From positions 930,001 through 994,000 of the forward strand of contig NZ_JAVDUI010000001.1 of assembly GCF_031456275.1 (NCBI RefSeq): 64,000 bases of DNA. The letters run 5' to 3'. The stretch's first letter is position 1. Every line of letters begins with the position of its first letter. Shown here piece after piece: positions 18,146-27,434 of the stretch. The notes under the pieces were generated by a model. That model did not search any database, was not told where the DNA came from, and worked only from the letters and a program-made list of their open reading frames with translations. A program made the position numbers and the translations under genes. The stretch is from Falsarthrobacter nasiphocae (lineage in GTDB: Bacteria > Actinomycetota > Actinomycetes > Actinomycetales > Micrococcaceae).

Positions 18146-18282
18146 CTGTTCATACGCGAACACCATCACACGGCAGTCCTCGCACGGACTCAAGAAAGTC
18201 TATGCGAAGTCCTCCGCGATGACAAACCGGCCACCCTCTCCACGCCTGCACCGCCCATCTGCCCCCAACTAGACTGCTTCTC

Positions 18283-19674
18283 GTGCGAGAAACCCCCACA
18301 GCCCCCGCCCGCTCCTCTGCCGACGACGAGGCTGCCGCCGCAGTCACCCCCGCCGGCCACGCGGCCCCGCAGCCCCACCCGGACCACCCGAGCCACGAGG
18401 GCTCGCCCCGCCGCAAGGCCGTCGTCGCCTCCGCAGCCGTGGGCCAGTTTGTGGAGTTCTACGACTTCCTGGTCTATGCCTACGTGGCCTCGAGCATCAG
18501 CCACCACTTCTTCCCGCCGGGCGACCCGCTCGCAGGAACCCTTCAGACCTTTGGCGTGTTTGCCCTCGGGTTCTCGATGCGGCCCCTGGGCGGCGTGCTG
18601 TTCTCGCACCTCGGGGACCGGATCGGGCGCCGCCGCGTCCTCGCCGCGGTCATCCTGCTCATGGGCGCGGCCACCGCGGCCATCGGCCTCCTGCCCACAT
18701 ACGCGCAGGTGGGCGTCTGGGCGCCGATTCTCCTCACGGCGTGCCGCATGGTCCAGGGCCTTTCGGCTGGCGCGGAGACGATCGGGAGCAACACCCTCGT
18801 CGCCGAGCACGCTCCGCCGCGACGCCGCGCGCTCTACGTCAGCCTGTCCTCCACCTGCATCAACATCCCGGGCATTTTCGCGGCAAGCCTCGTGCTGGCC
18901 TTGACGAAGACCATGGGCGCTGCGGCGTTCGCGGAGACGGGGTGGCGCTGGTGCTTCCTGCTCGGCGGGGTCTTCGCCCTCGTGGGCCTGATCATTCGAT
19001 TCAGGGTCGAGGAGTCGCCGGAGTTCGAGCGCACGCGCAAGGCCGACGCGCTCCCCCGCGTCCCCGTGCTCGAGTCCCTGCGCGAGCACCCGCGGTTCAT
19101 CGCCTTGGCCTTTGCCCTCTCGGTCCTCTCCGGCCTTGGTTTCTACACGATGAGCGGGTACATGACGACGTACCTCACGGGCACGGCGGGACTCGCGTCC
19201 ACGCAGGCACTCGCGAGCAACGCCATCGCCTTGAGCGTCCTCCTCGTGCTTCAGCCTCTCGCCGGCTGGGCGTCCGACGTCGTCGGCCGTGGCCGCATGC
19301 TCACCGCCGGCGCCCTGGCCATCGCCGTGGTCGCCTACCCCGCGTACCTGCTGGCCGGCAGCGGGACGTTCGCGGGCGCGGTGGGTGGGCAGATCCTTCT
19401 GGCCGCGGCCTTGGCCACGTACTTCGGCCCGGTGACGAGCGCGGTGCTGGAGATTTTCCCGGCGCGCGTGCGCTTCTCGGCGGCGGCCCTCGCGTTCAAC
19501 CTCGCGTATTTGCTCTTCGCGGGCACCGCGCCTTTCGTCTCCGCGTGGCTGGTGTCCGTGACTCGGACGACGACGGCTCCGGCCGTCTACCTGGCCGCCG
19601 TGGGGATCGTTGTGGCCGCCGTGACTCTGTTGTTCCGCCCGCGCGGGCCCCTCACCGACGGGGGTTCCCGGTGA
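18283..19674 (+). CDS. MHS-family MFS metabolite:H+ symporter
   Basis: A 463-residue carrier with about twelve membrane segments after a 45-residue polar N-terminus. The MHS signatures are QFVEFYDFLVYAYVA in segment 1, HLGDRIGRRRVL (motif A) and RMVQGLSAGAETIGSNTLVAEHAP. Relatives include ProP, KgtP and ShiA. The substrate is probably an organic acid or compatible solute but cannot be named. The next gene starts on its stop codon (GTGA). Confidence 0.9.
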   Translation: MRETPTAPARSSADDEAAAAVTPAGHAAPQPHPDHPSHEGSPRRKAVVASAAVGQFVEFYDFLVYAYVASSISHHFFPPGDPLAGTLQTFGVFALGFSMRPLGGVLFSHLGDRIGRRRVLAAVILLMGAATAAIGLLPTYAQVGVWAPILLTACRMVQGLSAGAETIGSNTLVAEHAPPRRRALYVSLSSTCINIPGIFAASLVLALTKTMGAAAFAETGWRWCFLLGGVFALVGLIIRFRVEESPEFERTRKADALPRVPVLESLREHPRFIALAFALSVLSGLGFYTMSGYMTTYLTGTAGLASTQALASNAIALSVLLVLQPLAGWASDVVGRGRMLTAGALAIAVVAYPAYLLAGSGTFAGAVGGQILLAAALATYFGPVTSAVLEIFPARVRFSAAALAFNLAYLLFAGTAPFVSAWLVSVTRTTTAPAVYLAAVGIVVAAVTLLFRPRGPLTDGGSR

Positions 19675-20048
19675 TCGAGCTGACGGATCTGGAGTTTGAC
19701 CTGGCCCTGAACGAGGCCATGGACAACCTGCCGCCCAGGCTTGCTGAGGTGATCTCCGGGCTGGGGAACGTGGCCGTCTTGGTGGAGGACCGCTACGTGC
19801 CGGGCCCTGGGGAGGACCCTGACCTGCAACTGTGGGGGGTCTACGAGGGCGTCCCTCTCACGGAACGGACGTTCGATTCGGAGATCGGGGCCTTGCCGGA
19901 CGCGATCATCCTGTTCAAGGAGACCTTCCTTCAGGCCTGCGAGACGTACGACGACGTCGTGGACGAGATCATCACGACCATCGTCCACGAGGCCGCACAC
20001 CACTTCGGCATCTCTGATGCCCGCCTGCACGAGCTCGGCTGGGGCTAG
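19671..20048 (+). CDS. zincin-like metallopeptidase-family protein
   Basis: A 125-residue protein with the zinc motif HEAAHHFGISD (HExxH at about residues 106-110) near its C-terminus and the LWGVYEGVPL-ILFKETFLQAC pattern of the small actinobacterial metallopeptidase/DUF1025-like family. A physiological substrate is not established for this family as far as I know. The GTG start overlaps the MFS stop, so the two are cotranslated. Confidence 0.88.
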   Translation: MIELTDLEFDLALNEAMDNLPPRLAEVISGLGNVAVLVEDRYVPGPGEDPDLQLWGVYEGVPLTERTFDSEIGALPDAIILFKETFLQACETYDDVVDEIITTIVHEAAHHFGISDARLHELGWG

Positions 20049-20079
20049 AGCTCGGGCGGAGTCCCGGGCGCCTGCTGGC

Positions 20080-21045
20080 CTAGAACCCGCGGGGCGTGGG
20101 ACCGAAGTCCGGACGGTTCGCCAGACGGGGGTCCTCACCACGCTCGGGCACCACCATGATGGGCCCGCGGGCCTGGGAGAGGACGGACTGGGACGTGGAG
20201 CCGAGCAGCATGCCCACGAAGCCGCCGCCGCCGCGTGCGCCCACGACCGTCAGGGCAACGTGCGAGCTCATCTCTGTCAGGACTTTGGCCGGCACACCCT
20301 CGAGGATCTCCGTCTGAATCTCGAGGTCCGGGAAGTGAGAGAGCAGCCAGTCTCGGGCCGCCCGCAGGTGGACCGTGACTTCGCTCCGCATGGACTCGAC
20401 GCTTTCAGCGGGCGGCACCCAGGCCACGGACGTCGTGAGGTGCGGCAGCGCGCACACCAGGCGCAGGGGGTACCCCAGGCCCAGGGCTCGCTCTGCGGCC
20501 AGGAGAGCGGCGAGGCGCCCCCTTTCGGAGCCGTCAACGCCGACGACCACGACGTCCTCGCGGCCCGGCTTCGCCTCGAGTCCCTCCCCGCAGACTGTGG
20601 GAACGATGACGCTGGGGCACTTCGCGTGGGCGGGCACCGCGGAGGCGGTCGAGCCCACGAGCAGGCCCATGAAGCCGCCGCGGCCGCGGGCTCCGAGGAC
20701 GAGCATCTCAGCCCGCTCGGAAAGGTCCCGCAGGACGCCTGCGGCGTCCCCGTGAGCGGTGAAGGCATGAGCGTCGACGCCGTGCTCGGCCGCCTTCTTT
20801 CGTCCGTCCTGCGCGATGTCGACCGCGCCGAGCTGAAGGGCGTCGTCCTCGACCGGCACCACCGCGGCCTCGAGGCCCATCAGCGTGTAGGCCGGTGAGG
20901 TGTACGCGGTGACGATCGTCAGGTCCAGCCCGGTCCGCTGGGCCTCTCGCGCGGCCCAGGCGAGAGCGCAGTCGGCGCTCTTCGAACCGTCGTACCCCAC
21001 AAGGACGCCGTAGCGGTCCTGTGACTTCTCGGTGTGCTCCGTCAA
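20080..21045 (-). CDS. universal stress protein with two Usp domains
   Basis: A 321-residue protein with tandem UspA domains. The first begins GVLVGYDGSKSADCALAWA and the second VVVGVDGSERGRLAALLA. Each ends in the ATP-binding GxxGxxxGSxS motif: GARGRGGFMGLLVGSTA and GARGGGGFVGMLLGSTS. Such proteins bind ATP and act in stress or dormancy. It is a monocistronic gene by spacing. Confidence 0.95.
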   Translation of the reverse strand: MTEHTEKSQDRYGVLVGYDGSKSADCALAWAAREAQRTGLDLTIVTAYTSPAYTLMGLEAAVVPVEDDALQLGAVDIAQDGRKKAAEHGVDAHAFTAHGDAAGVLRDLSERAEMLVLGARGRGGFMGLLVGSTASAVPAHAKCPSVIVPTVCGEGLEAKPGREDVVVVGVDGSERGRLAALLAAERALGLGYPLRLVCALPHLTTSVAWVPPAESVESMRSEVTVHLRAARDWLLSHFPDLEIQTEILEGVPAKVLTEMSSHVALTVVGARGGGGFVGMLLGSTSQSVLSQARGPIMVVPERGEDPRLANRPDFGPTPRGF

Positions 21046-21093
21046 GATGTCCTCCTCGAGTGATTCGAACTGGCTTCTGAAGACGCCCCCAGG

Positions 21094-21744
21094 CTACACC
21101 CGGGGCGAGTCGTCGGTCCGGGACCCTGTCTGAGCGGGAGGCGTGTCCGCCTGTTCCTTCTCGATCAGCTTTCGTCGTGCGCCGAGCCCCACCACGAGGA
21201 GGGCGATGACCCCCAGCATTATGAGGATGAACACGACGATGGACACCGGCTGCGTCTGGCCGCCGCCTGCGGCCTCAACCGCCTTTCGCTCGTCCGTGGA
21301 GCCGGGCGCGGCCGGGACGGTGGGACCGCCCTGAACCTGTGTTCCGGCTTCCCGGCCCGTCGTCACGGTGTAGGAGTACCGGCCGTGGGCCGGGGTCCCG
21401 TCCGGCCGGATGGCCTCCCACGTGACGGAATATGTTCCGGCGGGGGCACCTGCGGTGAGGGGCTGGCGGGCCACCGCCCCCGTCACTTCTGGCGGGTTGG
21501 GCGCCCATTCGCGCCCCTTGCTGTCCTTCACGCTGATGACGAGGCTGCCCGCGGCTGGCGCCTCCTGGAAGGTCAGTCGCACCTCGAGCGGAGCGGGGTT
21601 CGCTTCAGCTGAGGCGGCGGGATGTGCTGCGGTGAGGAAGGACTCCTCCGCGTGGGCGGCAGGGGCCCAGAGCCCCGCAACGAGGGCGACCAGCAGGCCG
21701 AGGAGCAGTGCCGTCGGCGCGCTGAGACGTGAGGGGCCGTGCAT
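21094..21744 (-). CDS. CopC-domain exported protein with C-terminal membrane anchor
   Basis: A 216-residue protein with a signal peptide (to about AHAEES), a CopC/YcnJ-like beta domain (PLEVRLTFQEAP, then GTYSVTWEAIRPDGTPAHGRYSYTV) and a C-terminal membrane segment (IVVFILIMLGVIALLVVGLGA) followed by a positive tail. CopC domains bind copper outside the membrane. Few clear Met/His copper ligands are visible, so a copper role is likely but not proven. I prefer ATG 21744, as the longer ORF (to 21840) would bury the signal peptide. Confidence 0.8.
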   Translation of the reverse strand: MHGPSRLSAPTALLLGLLVALVAGLWAPAAHAEESFLTAAHPAASAEANPAPLEVRLTFQEAPAAGSLVISVKDSKGREWAPNPPEVTGAVARQPLTAGAPAGTYSVTWEAIRPDGTPAHGRYSYTVTTGREAGTQVQGGPTVPAAPGSTDERKAVEAAGGGQTQPVSIVVFILIMLGVIALLVVGLGARRKLIEKEQADTPPAQTGSRTDDSPRV

Positions 21745-21872
21745 CTGCTTTCGGCGGCTGGCCCGGCCGCGCTGCCCCGGGGTGCGCGTCACTGAGCCTC
21801 CGATAAGCCCAGTGGCGACCCCATCCTGACCTGTCCTCACGTCCTCATTCCTCCAGCAGTGTTCATTTGCGC

Positions 21873-22817
21873 TCAGCCCCGGCGGCGCCGGATCTCCGCG
21901 ATGGCCTGGGGAAGCACGTCGTTGAGGTCGCCGACGATGCCGAAGTCCGCAATCTCAAAGACTTGAGCCTCCTCGTCCTTGTTGATGGCCACGATGACCT
22001 TGGACGTCTGCATGCCTGCCCGCTGTTGCACTGCGCCGGAAATTCCCACGGACACGAAGAGCTGCGGGGACACGGTGACGCCGGTCTGGCCGATCTGGGC
22101 GCTGTGCTCAATCCAGCCGGCGTCTGTAGCTGCGCGCGAGGCGCCGACGGCACCGCCGAGCTCGTCCGCCAGCTGCTCGACGAGGCTGAAGTCGCCGTCA
22201 AGGCCGCGGCCTCCAGCGACGACGACGCGCGCCTCCGTGAGCTTGGGGCGGTCCGAGACGGGGGCGGGGCTCGTGCTCACGATGCGCGCCGCTGGTCGGG
22301 CGATGCCCGGCTCACACCGGTGCGTCTGGGGCGTGGTCGCCGATGGGGCCGGCTGGGCCTCGATGCTGTTGGCCTTGACCGTGACGAAGACGAGGTCCGT
22401 CTTGGGGACGACCCGCGTGGTGTGAGTGCCCGCGAGGACGGACTTGGTCACGGTTCGGTCCTCCGCGAGCGCGATGGCCTCCGTGATGACGGCCGCTCCG
22501 AGCCGCGCTCCAAGGCGTCCGAACCATTCTGTGGCATCTGCTGTGGGGCTCGCGAGGACGAGCCGAGGGCCGGTCTCGCGGATGACAGACTCCAGCAGTC
22601 CCGTGTCGGTGGCCGAGACGTCTGCGGCGACTGTCTGGGGAGCGAAGACGCGCCCCACCCCGTACGGCCCGAGGTCGGCGACAAGCTGATCCTGCAGGGG
22701 AACGTGCGTCAGGGCAGAGACCACGCCGCCGTCGGCGAGGCTGAGGGCCATCGTGAGTAGTTCTGCCTCGGCGGAGGCGATGGACTCCGCATGGCCAAGG
22801 TCTACGAGGATGTTCAT
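21873..22817 (-). CDS. etfA: electron transfer flavoprotein alpha subunit
   Basis: A 314-residue protein with the FAD-binding C-terminal domain: VVVAGGRGL, then GASRAATDAGWIEHSAQIGQTGVTVSPQLFVSVGISGAVQQRAGM and VIVAINKDEEAQVFEIADFGIVGDL. With EtfB it accepts electrons from acyl-CoA dehydrogenases and passes them to the quinone pool. It is the downstream gene of the etfBA pair. Some positions are less conserved than in typical homologues (for example the N-terminal domain), but the FAD domain is complete. Confidence 0.95.
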   Translation of the reverse strand: MNILVDLGHAESIASAEAELLTMALSLADGGVVSALTHVPLQDQLVADLGPYGVGRVFAPQTVAADVSATDTGLLESVIRETGPRLVLASPTADATEWFGRLGARLGAAVITEAIALAEDRTVTKSVLAGTHTTRVVPKTDLVFVTVKANSIEAQPAPSATTPQTHRCEPGIARPAARIVSTSPAPVSDRPKLTEARVVVAGGRGLDGDFSLVEQLADELGGAVGASRAATDAGWIEHSAQIGQTGVTVSPQLFVSVGISGAVQQRAGMQTSKVIVAINKDEEAQVFEIADFGIVGDLNDVLPQAIAEIRRRRG

Positions 22818-22845
22818 GATGCGATGCTCCTAGGCTCGGTGCGGG

Positions 22846-23658
22846 TCAGATCAGGCGTTCGGCGGCAAGGAAGTCCACGAGCTTCACGCCGGCGTCCCCC
22901 TCATCCCGGATGATCTCGCCCTGCTGACGCTCCGGGCGGCGGTCGGCGCCCATGACCTCGATCAGCGCTCCGGCGGAGCCCACCTGTGACGCGTCGAGAC
23001 CGAGGTCCTCCAGTGAGAGCACGGTGACGGGCTTCTTCTTCGCGGCCATGATCGCCTTGAAGTTTGGGTAACGAGGGGTGTTGGCCTGGTCGGTCACGGA
23101 CACGAGGGCTGGAAGCCTCGTCTCGACGTTGGCCGTTGCGTGGGCGGTGGCGCGAGTGGCGGCAAGGTCCGCGCCCTCGGAGGTCGACCACTCCAGCGAG
23201 TCCGCCCGGGTCACGAGCGGCAAGTCCAGGAGCTCGGCGAGCTGGGCGGGAACGAGCGAGGTTTCGGCGTCCGTGGCTGTCATGCCGGTGAGGACGAGGT
23301 CCACGCCGCCGTGCTCAGCCCCGATATGGGCGATGGCGGCCGCGAGGGTCCGTGCGGTGCCGAGGGCGTCGGATCCGGCCAGGGCGTCGTCGAGCACGTG
23401 GAAGCCGGCGTCCGCGCCGAGCTGAAGCGCTTTCTTGACCGCAGCGGAGGCCTGGGCCGGCCCCATGCAGAGCGCGAACACGCTGATGGCGGCCTCAGGG
23501 CGGGCCTCCCGGAGGGCCATGGCGGCCTCGAGGGGGTACTCGTCCAGCTCCGAGAGGATGGAGTTGGCGCGGTCAAGAGTCAGGTCCTCGGTAAACCCGC
23601 GCTCCAGCTGGGCGTCCGGGACATGCTTGACGGGCACGACGATGTTCAGAGAGCTCAT
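22846..23658 (-). CDS. etfB: electron transfer flavoprotein beta subunit
   Basis: A 270-residue protein: MSSLNIVVPVKHVPDAQ, ILSELDEYPLEAAM, the AMP-binding VDLVLTGMTATDAETSLVPAQLAELL, and VTDQANTPRYPNFKAIMAAKKKP. The start at 23658 matches the family N-terminus; an upstream in-frame extension reaches into the neighbouring gene. It is only a few bases after the CitE-fusion gene, so citE, etfB and etfA are one operon. Confidence 0.95.
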   Translation of the reverse strand: MSSLNIVVPVKHVPDAQLERGFTEDLTLDRANSILSELDEYPLEAAMALREARPEAAISVFALCMGPAQASAAVKKALQLGADAGFHVLDDALAGSDALGTARTLAAAIAHIGAEHGGVDLVLTGMTATDAETSLVPAQLAELLDLPLVTRADSLEWSTSEGADLAATRATAHATANVETRLPALVSVTDQANTPRYPNFKAIMAAKKKPVTVLSLEDLGLDASQVGSAGALIEVMGADRRPERQQGEIIRDEGDAGVKLVDFLAAERLI

Positions 23659-23662
23659 GATC

Positions 23663-25366
23663 CTATCTTTGCGTAGAAAGTTGGGAGGCGCGTGCAAGAA
23701 CCGCACGGGCCCTGCGGACGATGGGCGCGTCCACCATCTGCCCCTCGAAGCGGAAGGCCCCGCCCTGGCCCTCGGCCGCTGCGAGCAGACGGCGCGCGTG
23801 GTCGGCCTCCTCCGGCGTGGGGGCGTACCCCTGGCGGATCGGTCCTACCTGGCGGGGGTGGATGCACGCGGTGGCCCGGAAGCCACTTGTGGCGGCCTCC
23901 TCGGCATCACGACGCTGAGCTTCTTCGTCCTCGAAGTCCGGGAGGACAGCGTCAATGCAGGCTTTGCCGTGCGCAGCCGAGGCGTAGAGCACCCTGAACC
24001 GGCCGTGCTGGATGACCTCCCTGTAGGCCCCCTCGGTCGCCCTGGTGGAGCGCGCTCCCAGCGAGTCCGCGAGGTCTTCCGCTCCCCACAGCAGGGCGAC
24101 CACTGCGGGGTGCCCTGCCAGTTCCTCCGCTGCGAGGACACCCCGGGCCGTCTCAATCTGGGGAACGATCCGCGCACCCGGGACAGCCTCAGCGAGCGCG
24201 TCCACAGCCTCGAGGCTCTCCGCCTTGGAGAGGATCACGGTGCGCATCCGCGAGCGCGCGACCGCAGCGGCGTCCGCGTCCCACTCCGGCGTCCCCCAAG
24301 CCGACATGCGAACGAGCGCGCGCCACGGGTCCACCTCGGCAGCCACGACTGCCTCGCGCGCTCGCGCCTTGGACTCCGGGGACACGGCATCCTCGAGGTC
24401 GAGGGCGACGGCGTCAGCGCGATCAGCGGCCTTGCCGAACCGTTCCGGGCGGTCGGCCGGGCAGAAGAGGATGGCCGGGCCCATCTCGAACCGTTCCGGA
24501 TCCCCCTCGCGAACCCGGATCTGATACGTGCGAGCTCCCTCCGAGACGTAGACGAGGACGCCCTCTGGGGAGTCCCGGCGGCCTTCGCCAGGAATCGCGC
24601 GGACGACACGCTCTGGGTCCATGACCAGAGGCGGGCGGCGGCGCGGGGAGCGAGGCCGCGACTGCCCGGACGAGGCCGGAGACCCCTCCCCGGGGACACG
24701 AGGAGCCCCCGTGTGGGGATCAAGCGGGAAACACTCGGCGGCCATCTGCCCTGAGCTCTCCCCCGCGCCCTCGCCGCGCGGAGCCTCAGCGGGGTGCGCC
24801 GGCGCTATGGCGCGCAGCCCCGCCGACATCTCGGCGTACTCCACAAGGAGCTCGTCAGGCTCCGGGAACACAGCGTCATCCAGAAGCTGCTGGGCTCCCT
24901 CCTCCCCCAAGGGCTCTGCCGCCAGCGCGGGACTCGTGGCGAGGAGGTGCAGGAACTCGATTGACGTCTCCACCCCCAGGATGACCGTCTCCTCCAGGGC
25001 GCGCGCCAACCCCTCCAGGGCCTCCGCCCGCGTCCGGCCGGTCACATCCAGACGAACAAGCGCCCCGTCATCCGCGGAAACGGCACGACCAGGCGCGAGA
25101 ACCGTCTCCACCTCCACTCCGTCCCTCGTCGGCAGCTCGAGGTAGAGCACTGTGCCGGCGGATGGGGCGAGCCCCCGGCGGGAGGCCTCCGCTCTGATGA
25201 GAGCCGTCACGGACCAGGCGGCGTCCTGTGCCGCAAGGGCGTCGTCGTCCGCTCCGACCGGAAGCGCTCCCGCACCCGGCCGCTCACGCAGCTCCAGGAG
25301 CATCTTGCCGTTGAGCTCAACCTGCTCCGCGGCGCGCCCCGGCCCGCTGCCTGTCATCTTCCCCAC
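23663..25366 (-). CDS. fusion of a biotin-carboxylase C-terminal remnant to a CitE/HpcH-type lyase
   Basis: A 567-residue protein. Residues about 297-567 are a CitE-like aldolase/lyase: ILFCPADRPERF, the magnesium motif ALDLEDAVSPESK (about 321-333), PQIETARGVLAAEEL and CIHPRQVGPI. Residues about 12-165 resemble only the C-terminal part of biotin carboxylases (LAPSAGTVLYLELP, TRAEALEGLARALEETVILGVETSIEFLHLL) without the ATP-grasp lysines or the catalytic core. A Pro/Gly/Arg-rich linker joins the two. The CitE half probably acts on a CoA thioester; the front half cannot carboxylate biotin. An ATG at 25366 and the neighbouring etf and acyl-CoA dehydrogenase genes suggest acyl-CoA catabolism. 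Confidence 0.85.
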   Translation of the reverse strand: MGKMTGSGPGRAAEQVELNGKMLLELRERPGAGALPVGADDDALAAQDAAWSVTALIRAEASRRGLAPSAGTVLYLELPTRDGVEVETVLAPGRAVSADDGALVRLDVTGRTRAEALEGLARALEETVILGVETSIEFLHLLATSPALAAEPLGEEGAQQLLDDAVFPEPDELLVEYAEMSAGLRAIAPAHPAEAPRGEGAGESSGQMAAECFPLDPHTGAPRVPGEGSPASSGQSRPRSPRRRPPLVMDPERVVRAIPGEGRRDSPEGVLVYVSEGARTYQIRVREGDPERFEMGPAILFCPADRPERFGKAADRADAVALDLEDAVSPESKARAREAVVAAEVDPWRALVRMSAWGTPEWDADAAAVARSRMRTVILSKAESLEAVDALAEAVPGARIVPQIETARGVLAAEELAGHPAVVALLWGAEDLADSLGARSTRATEGAYREVIQHGRFRVLYASAAHGKACIDAVLPDFEDEEAQRRDAEEAATSGFRATACIHPRQVGPIRQGYAPTPEEADHARRLLAAAEGQGGAFRFEGQMVDAPIVRRARAVLARASQLSTQR

Positions 25367-25385
25367 GACCCTGCCTCACATTTGG

Positions 25386-25412
25386 GTTAGCGATGAGTAA
25401 CTGAGATATACT
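25386..25412 (+). promoter_or_regulatory. Divergent promoter/operator between citE fusion and tetR
   Basis: The 113-bp divergent gap carries an inverted repeat GTTA-N8-TAAC (25386-25401) next to a -10-like TATACT (25407-25412). It is a plausible autoregulatory site of the adjacent TetR protein. No consensus -35 is seen, so the promoter call is tentative. Confidence 0.5.
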
Positions 25413-25479
25413 CTAGGGGACGCGCAGCACAGTGTCCACACCGTCACCCGCCGCACGACACGCTGGAGAGAGGGAGTGA

Positions 25480-26172
25480 ATGAACGTCACGCCACGTGGC
25501 CTCGCCAAGGCTGATCGGCGAGCTCAAATCCTCGACAGCGCCGCGCGCCTCTTCGCCCACCGGGGCTACGCCCAGGTGACGGTCGCGGCCATCGGAGAGC
25601 GGTCCGGAGTGACGGGCCCAGCCGTCTACCGGCATTTCAGGAGCAAGGAGGCCATCCTGGCGGAAGTCCTCCACTCAGCCTCGAAGGGGCTTCTTGAAGA
25701 CGCGGGAGGCACCTGCTCAGACGCGCCCACCCCCGGGGCGGCGCTGAACGGACTGATCGAGCTGCACGTGAAATTCGCCCTGTCCAACTCCGCGGCCATC
25801 CGCATCCAGGACCGGGACCTCACCTTCCTGAGCAGCCCAGACCGGCGCCGCATCCGGTCCACTCAGAAGGACTACGTGAGCCACTGGACGCGCGTCCTGG
25901 CCCACTTGCGCCCCGATGAGCCAGAGGAGAGCCACGTGACTCGCGCCGTCGGGACCATCGGACTCATCAACTCGGCCGTGTGCGCCCGGGCCCTCCCCCT
26001 GGAGGACCCTGCGGCATTCGCGGCAACGCTGCAAGAGATGGCGAGCCTCGCGCTCGGGGCCCCACATCAGGCAGCCGAAACGGAGCGCTCGGAGACGGGC
26101 GGCGCACAGCCGCCTCAGACTGCCGTGCCTGCCACTTCATCACCCGGCATGGGAAGAAAGGACACCATCTGA
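25480..26172 (+). CDS. TetR-family transcriptional regulator
   Basis: A 230-residue protein with a classic N-terminal TetR helix-turn-helix: RRAQILDSAARLFAHRGYAQVTVAAIGERSGVTGPAVYRHFRSKEAILAEV. The C-terminal ligand domain has no hallmark; its length and shape fit regulators of fatty-acid or branched-chain acyl-CoA catabolism. The stop overlaps the acyl-CoA dehydrogenase start (TGATG). A ribosome site AGGGAG precedes ATG 25480. It likely controls both the divergent citE-etfBA operon and its own acd gene. Confidence 0.92.
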   Translation: MNVTPRGLAKADRRAQILDSAARLFAHRGYAQVTVAAIGERSGVTGPAVYRHFRSKEAILAEVLHSASKGLLEDAGGTCSDAPTPGAALNGLIELHVKFALSNSAAIRIQDRDLTFLSSPDRRRIRSTQKDYVSHWTRVLAHLRPDEPEESHVTRAVGTIGLINSAVCARALPLEDPAAFAATLQEMASLALGAPHQAAETERSETGGAQPPQTAVPATSSPGMGRKDTI

Positions 26173-27338
26173 TGCAGAGCTTTTACACCGAGGAGCAGGA
26201 GGAGTTCCGGGCGGTCGTCCGCGAATTCGCCGAGCGCGAGCTCGCCCCCCACTACGCCGACTGGGAGAAGGCCCACCGCATGGACCGGTCCATGTGGACG
26301 GCTGCCGCAGAGGCCGGCCTGCTGGGGCTCGCCATCGGGGAAGAGCACGGCGGGATGGGCCTGTCTGACTACCGGTTCCGCGCAGTGATCGACGAAGAGC
26401 TTGCCCGCTCCGGACACCACGCGGTGGGCCTCGCGTTCCACCTGCATGACGACTGGGTCCTCCCCCATGTTCTCGCCGAGGGCACGGCGGAGCAGAAGGA
26501 GCGCTGGCTGCCGCGGATGCTCTCCGGCGAGATGGTGACCAGTGTGGCCTACACGGAGCCAGGAGCCGGCAGTGACCTGCGCGCCGTGCGCACCAAGGCC
26601 GTCCGGGACGGGGACCACTACGTCCTCAACGGGCAGAAGTCGTTCATCGGCAATGGGGTGACGGGAGACGCGGCCCTCGTTCTCGCCCGGACGGACGGCA
26701 GCAAGGAGGCCCGCGGCGGCCGGAACAGCTTCAGCCTGTTCATCGTGGAGAAGCAAGACCACCCGGGCTACACGGCTGGCCGCCAGCTCGTGAAGATGGG
26801 ACTCAACGCCTCAGACACGGCGGAACTCTATTTCGACGACGTCCGCGTCCCCGCCGCCAACCTCATCGGCGCCGAGGGGCAGGGCCTCGACCTGGTCCAC
26901 AAGCACTTGCCCCAGGGCCGCCTCGCGGTCGCCGTTGGGGGGCTCTCCACCGCCAAGGTGGTCCTTGAGCACACGCTGCGGTACGTCTCGGAGCGGGACG
27001 TCTTCGGCTCCAGGGTGCTCGACTTCCAGAACACGCGGTTCGAGCTCGCCGAGGTCTCCACCCGCCTCGAGGCAGCAGAAGCCTACGTGCAGCAGGCCAT
27101 TCACCGGTTCAACGCGGGCCAGCTGGATCTCGTGGACGCCTCGCGGGTCAAGCTCCACGCGGGGAGCACGGCTCAGGAGGTCGTGGACCGCTGCCTCCAG
27201 CTCCACGGCGGCTTCGGCTACGGGACGGAGACGGCCGTGGCCCAGGCCTACCTCGCAGTGCGGCTGCTGACGATCTTCGGTGGGACCAACGAGATCCTCA
27301 AGGAGACCATCGGGCGGGACATCGCCAGCCAGGCCTGA
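26172..27338 (+). CDS. acyl-CoA dehydrogenase
   Basis: A 388-residue flavoenzyme with FTEEQ-like start YTEEQEEFRAVVREF, AYTEPGAGSDLRAV, KSFIGNGVTGD, RVPAANLIGAEGQGL and the C-terminal QLHGGFGYGTETAVAQAYLAVRLLTIFGGTNEIL. It oxidises an acyl-CoA and passes electrons to ETF, whose genes lie across the divergent promoter. ATG 26172 is chosen because it overlaps the tetR stop; the long upstream ORF is only a shadow of tetR. The substrate chain length is not determinable. Confidence 0.94.
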   Translation: MQSFYTEEQEEFRAVVREFAERELAPHYADWEKAHRMDRSMWTAAAEAGLLGLAIGEEHGGMGLSDYRFRAVIDEELARSGHHAVGLAFHLHDDWVLPHVLAEGTAEQKERWLPRMLSGEMVTSVAYTEPGAGSDLRAVRTKAVRDGDHYVLNGQKSFIGNGVTGDAALVLARTDGSKEARGGRNSFSLFIVEKQDHPGYTAGRQLVKMGLNASDTAELYFDDVRVPAANLIGAEGQGLDLVHKHLPQGRLAVAVGGLSTAKVVLEHTLRYVSERDVFGSRVLDFQNTRFELAEVSTRLEAAEAYVQQAIHRFNAGQLDLVDASRVKLHAGSTAQEVVDRCLQLHGGFGYGTETAVAQAYLAVRLLTIFGGTNEILKETIGRDIASQA

Positions 27339-27345
27339 CCTCGAG

Positions 27346-27377
27346 GTGCGGGAGTCGGGCACACCCGGCTCCCGCAC
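27346..27377. terminator. Strong hairpin after the acyl-CoA dehydrogenase
   Basis: GTGCGGGAGTCGGG pairs with CCCGGCTCCCGCAC around four bases, just after the stop. There is no T run, so termination efficiency is uncertain. It also lies close downstream of the converging arsC-like gene. Confidence 0.6.
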
Positions 27378-27434
27378 GGAGCTCCCGCCTGGACTCCCTA
27401 CCGAGGCCCCGCACGAAGCTCCTCCCGGGACTCC

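Noticed and set aside
17571-18146. Possible integrase or phage remnant at the tRNA cluster
   Set aside because: No integrase-like sequence is present; the tRNA genes are complete and the space between them is empty.
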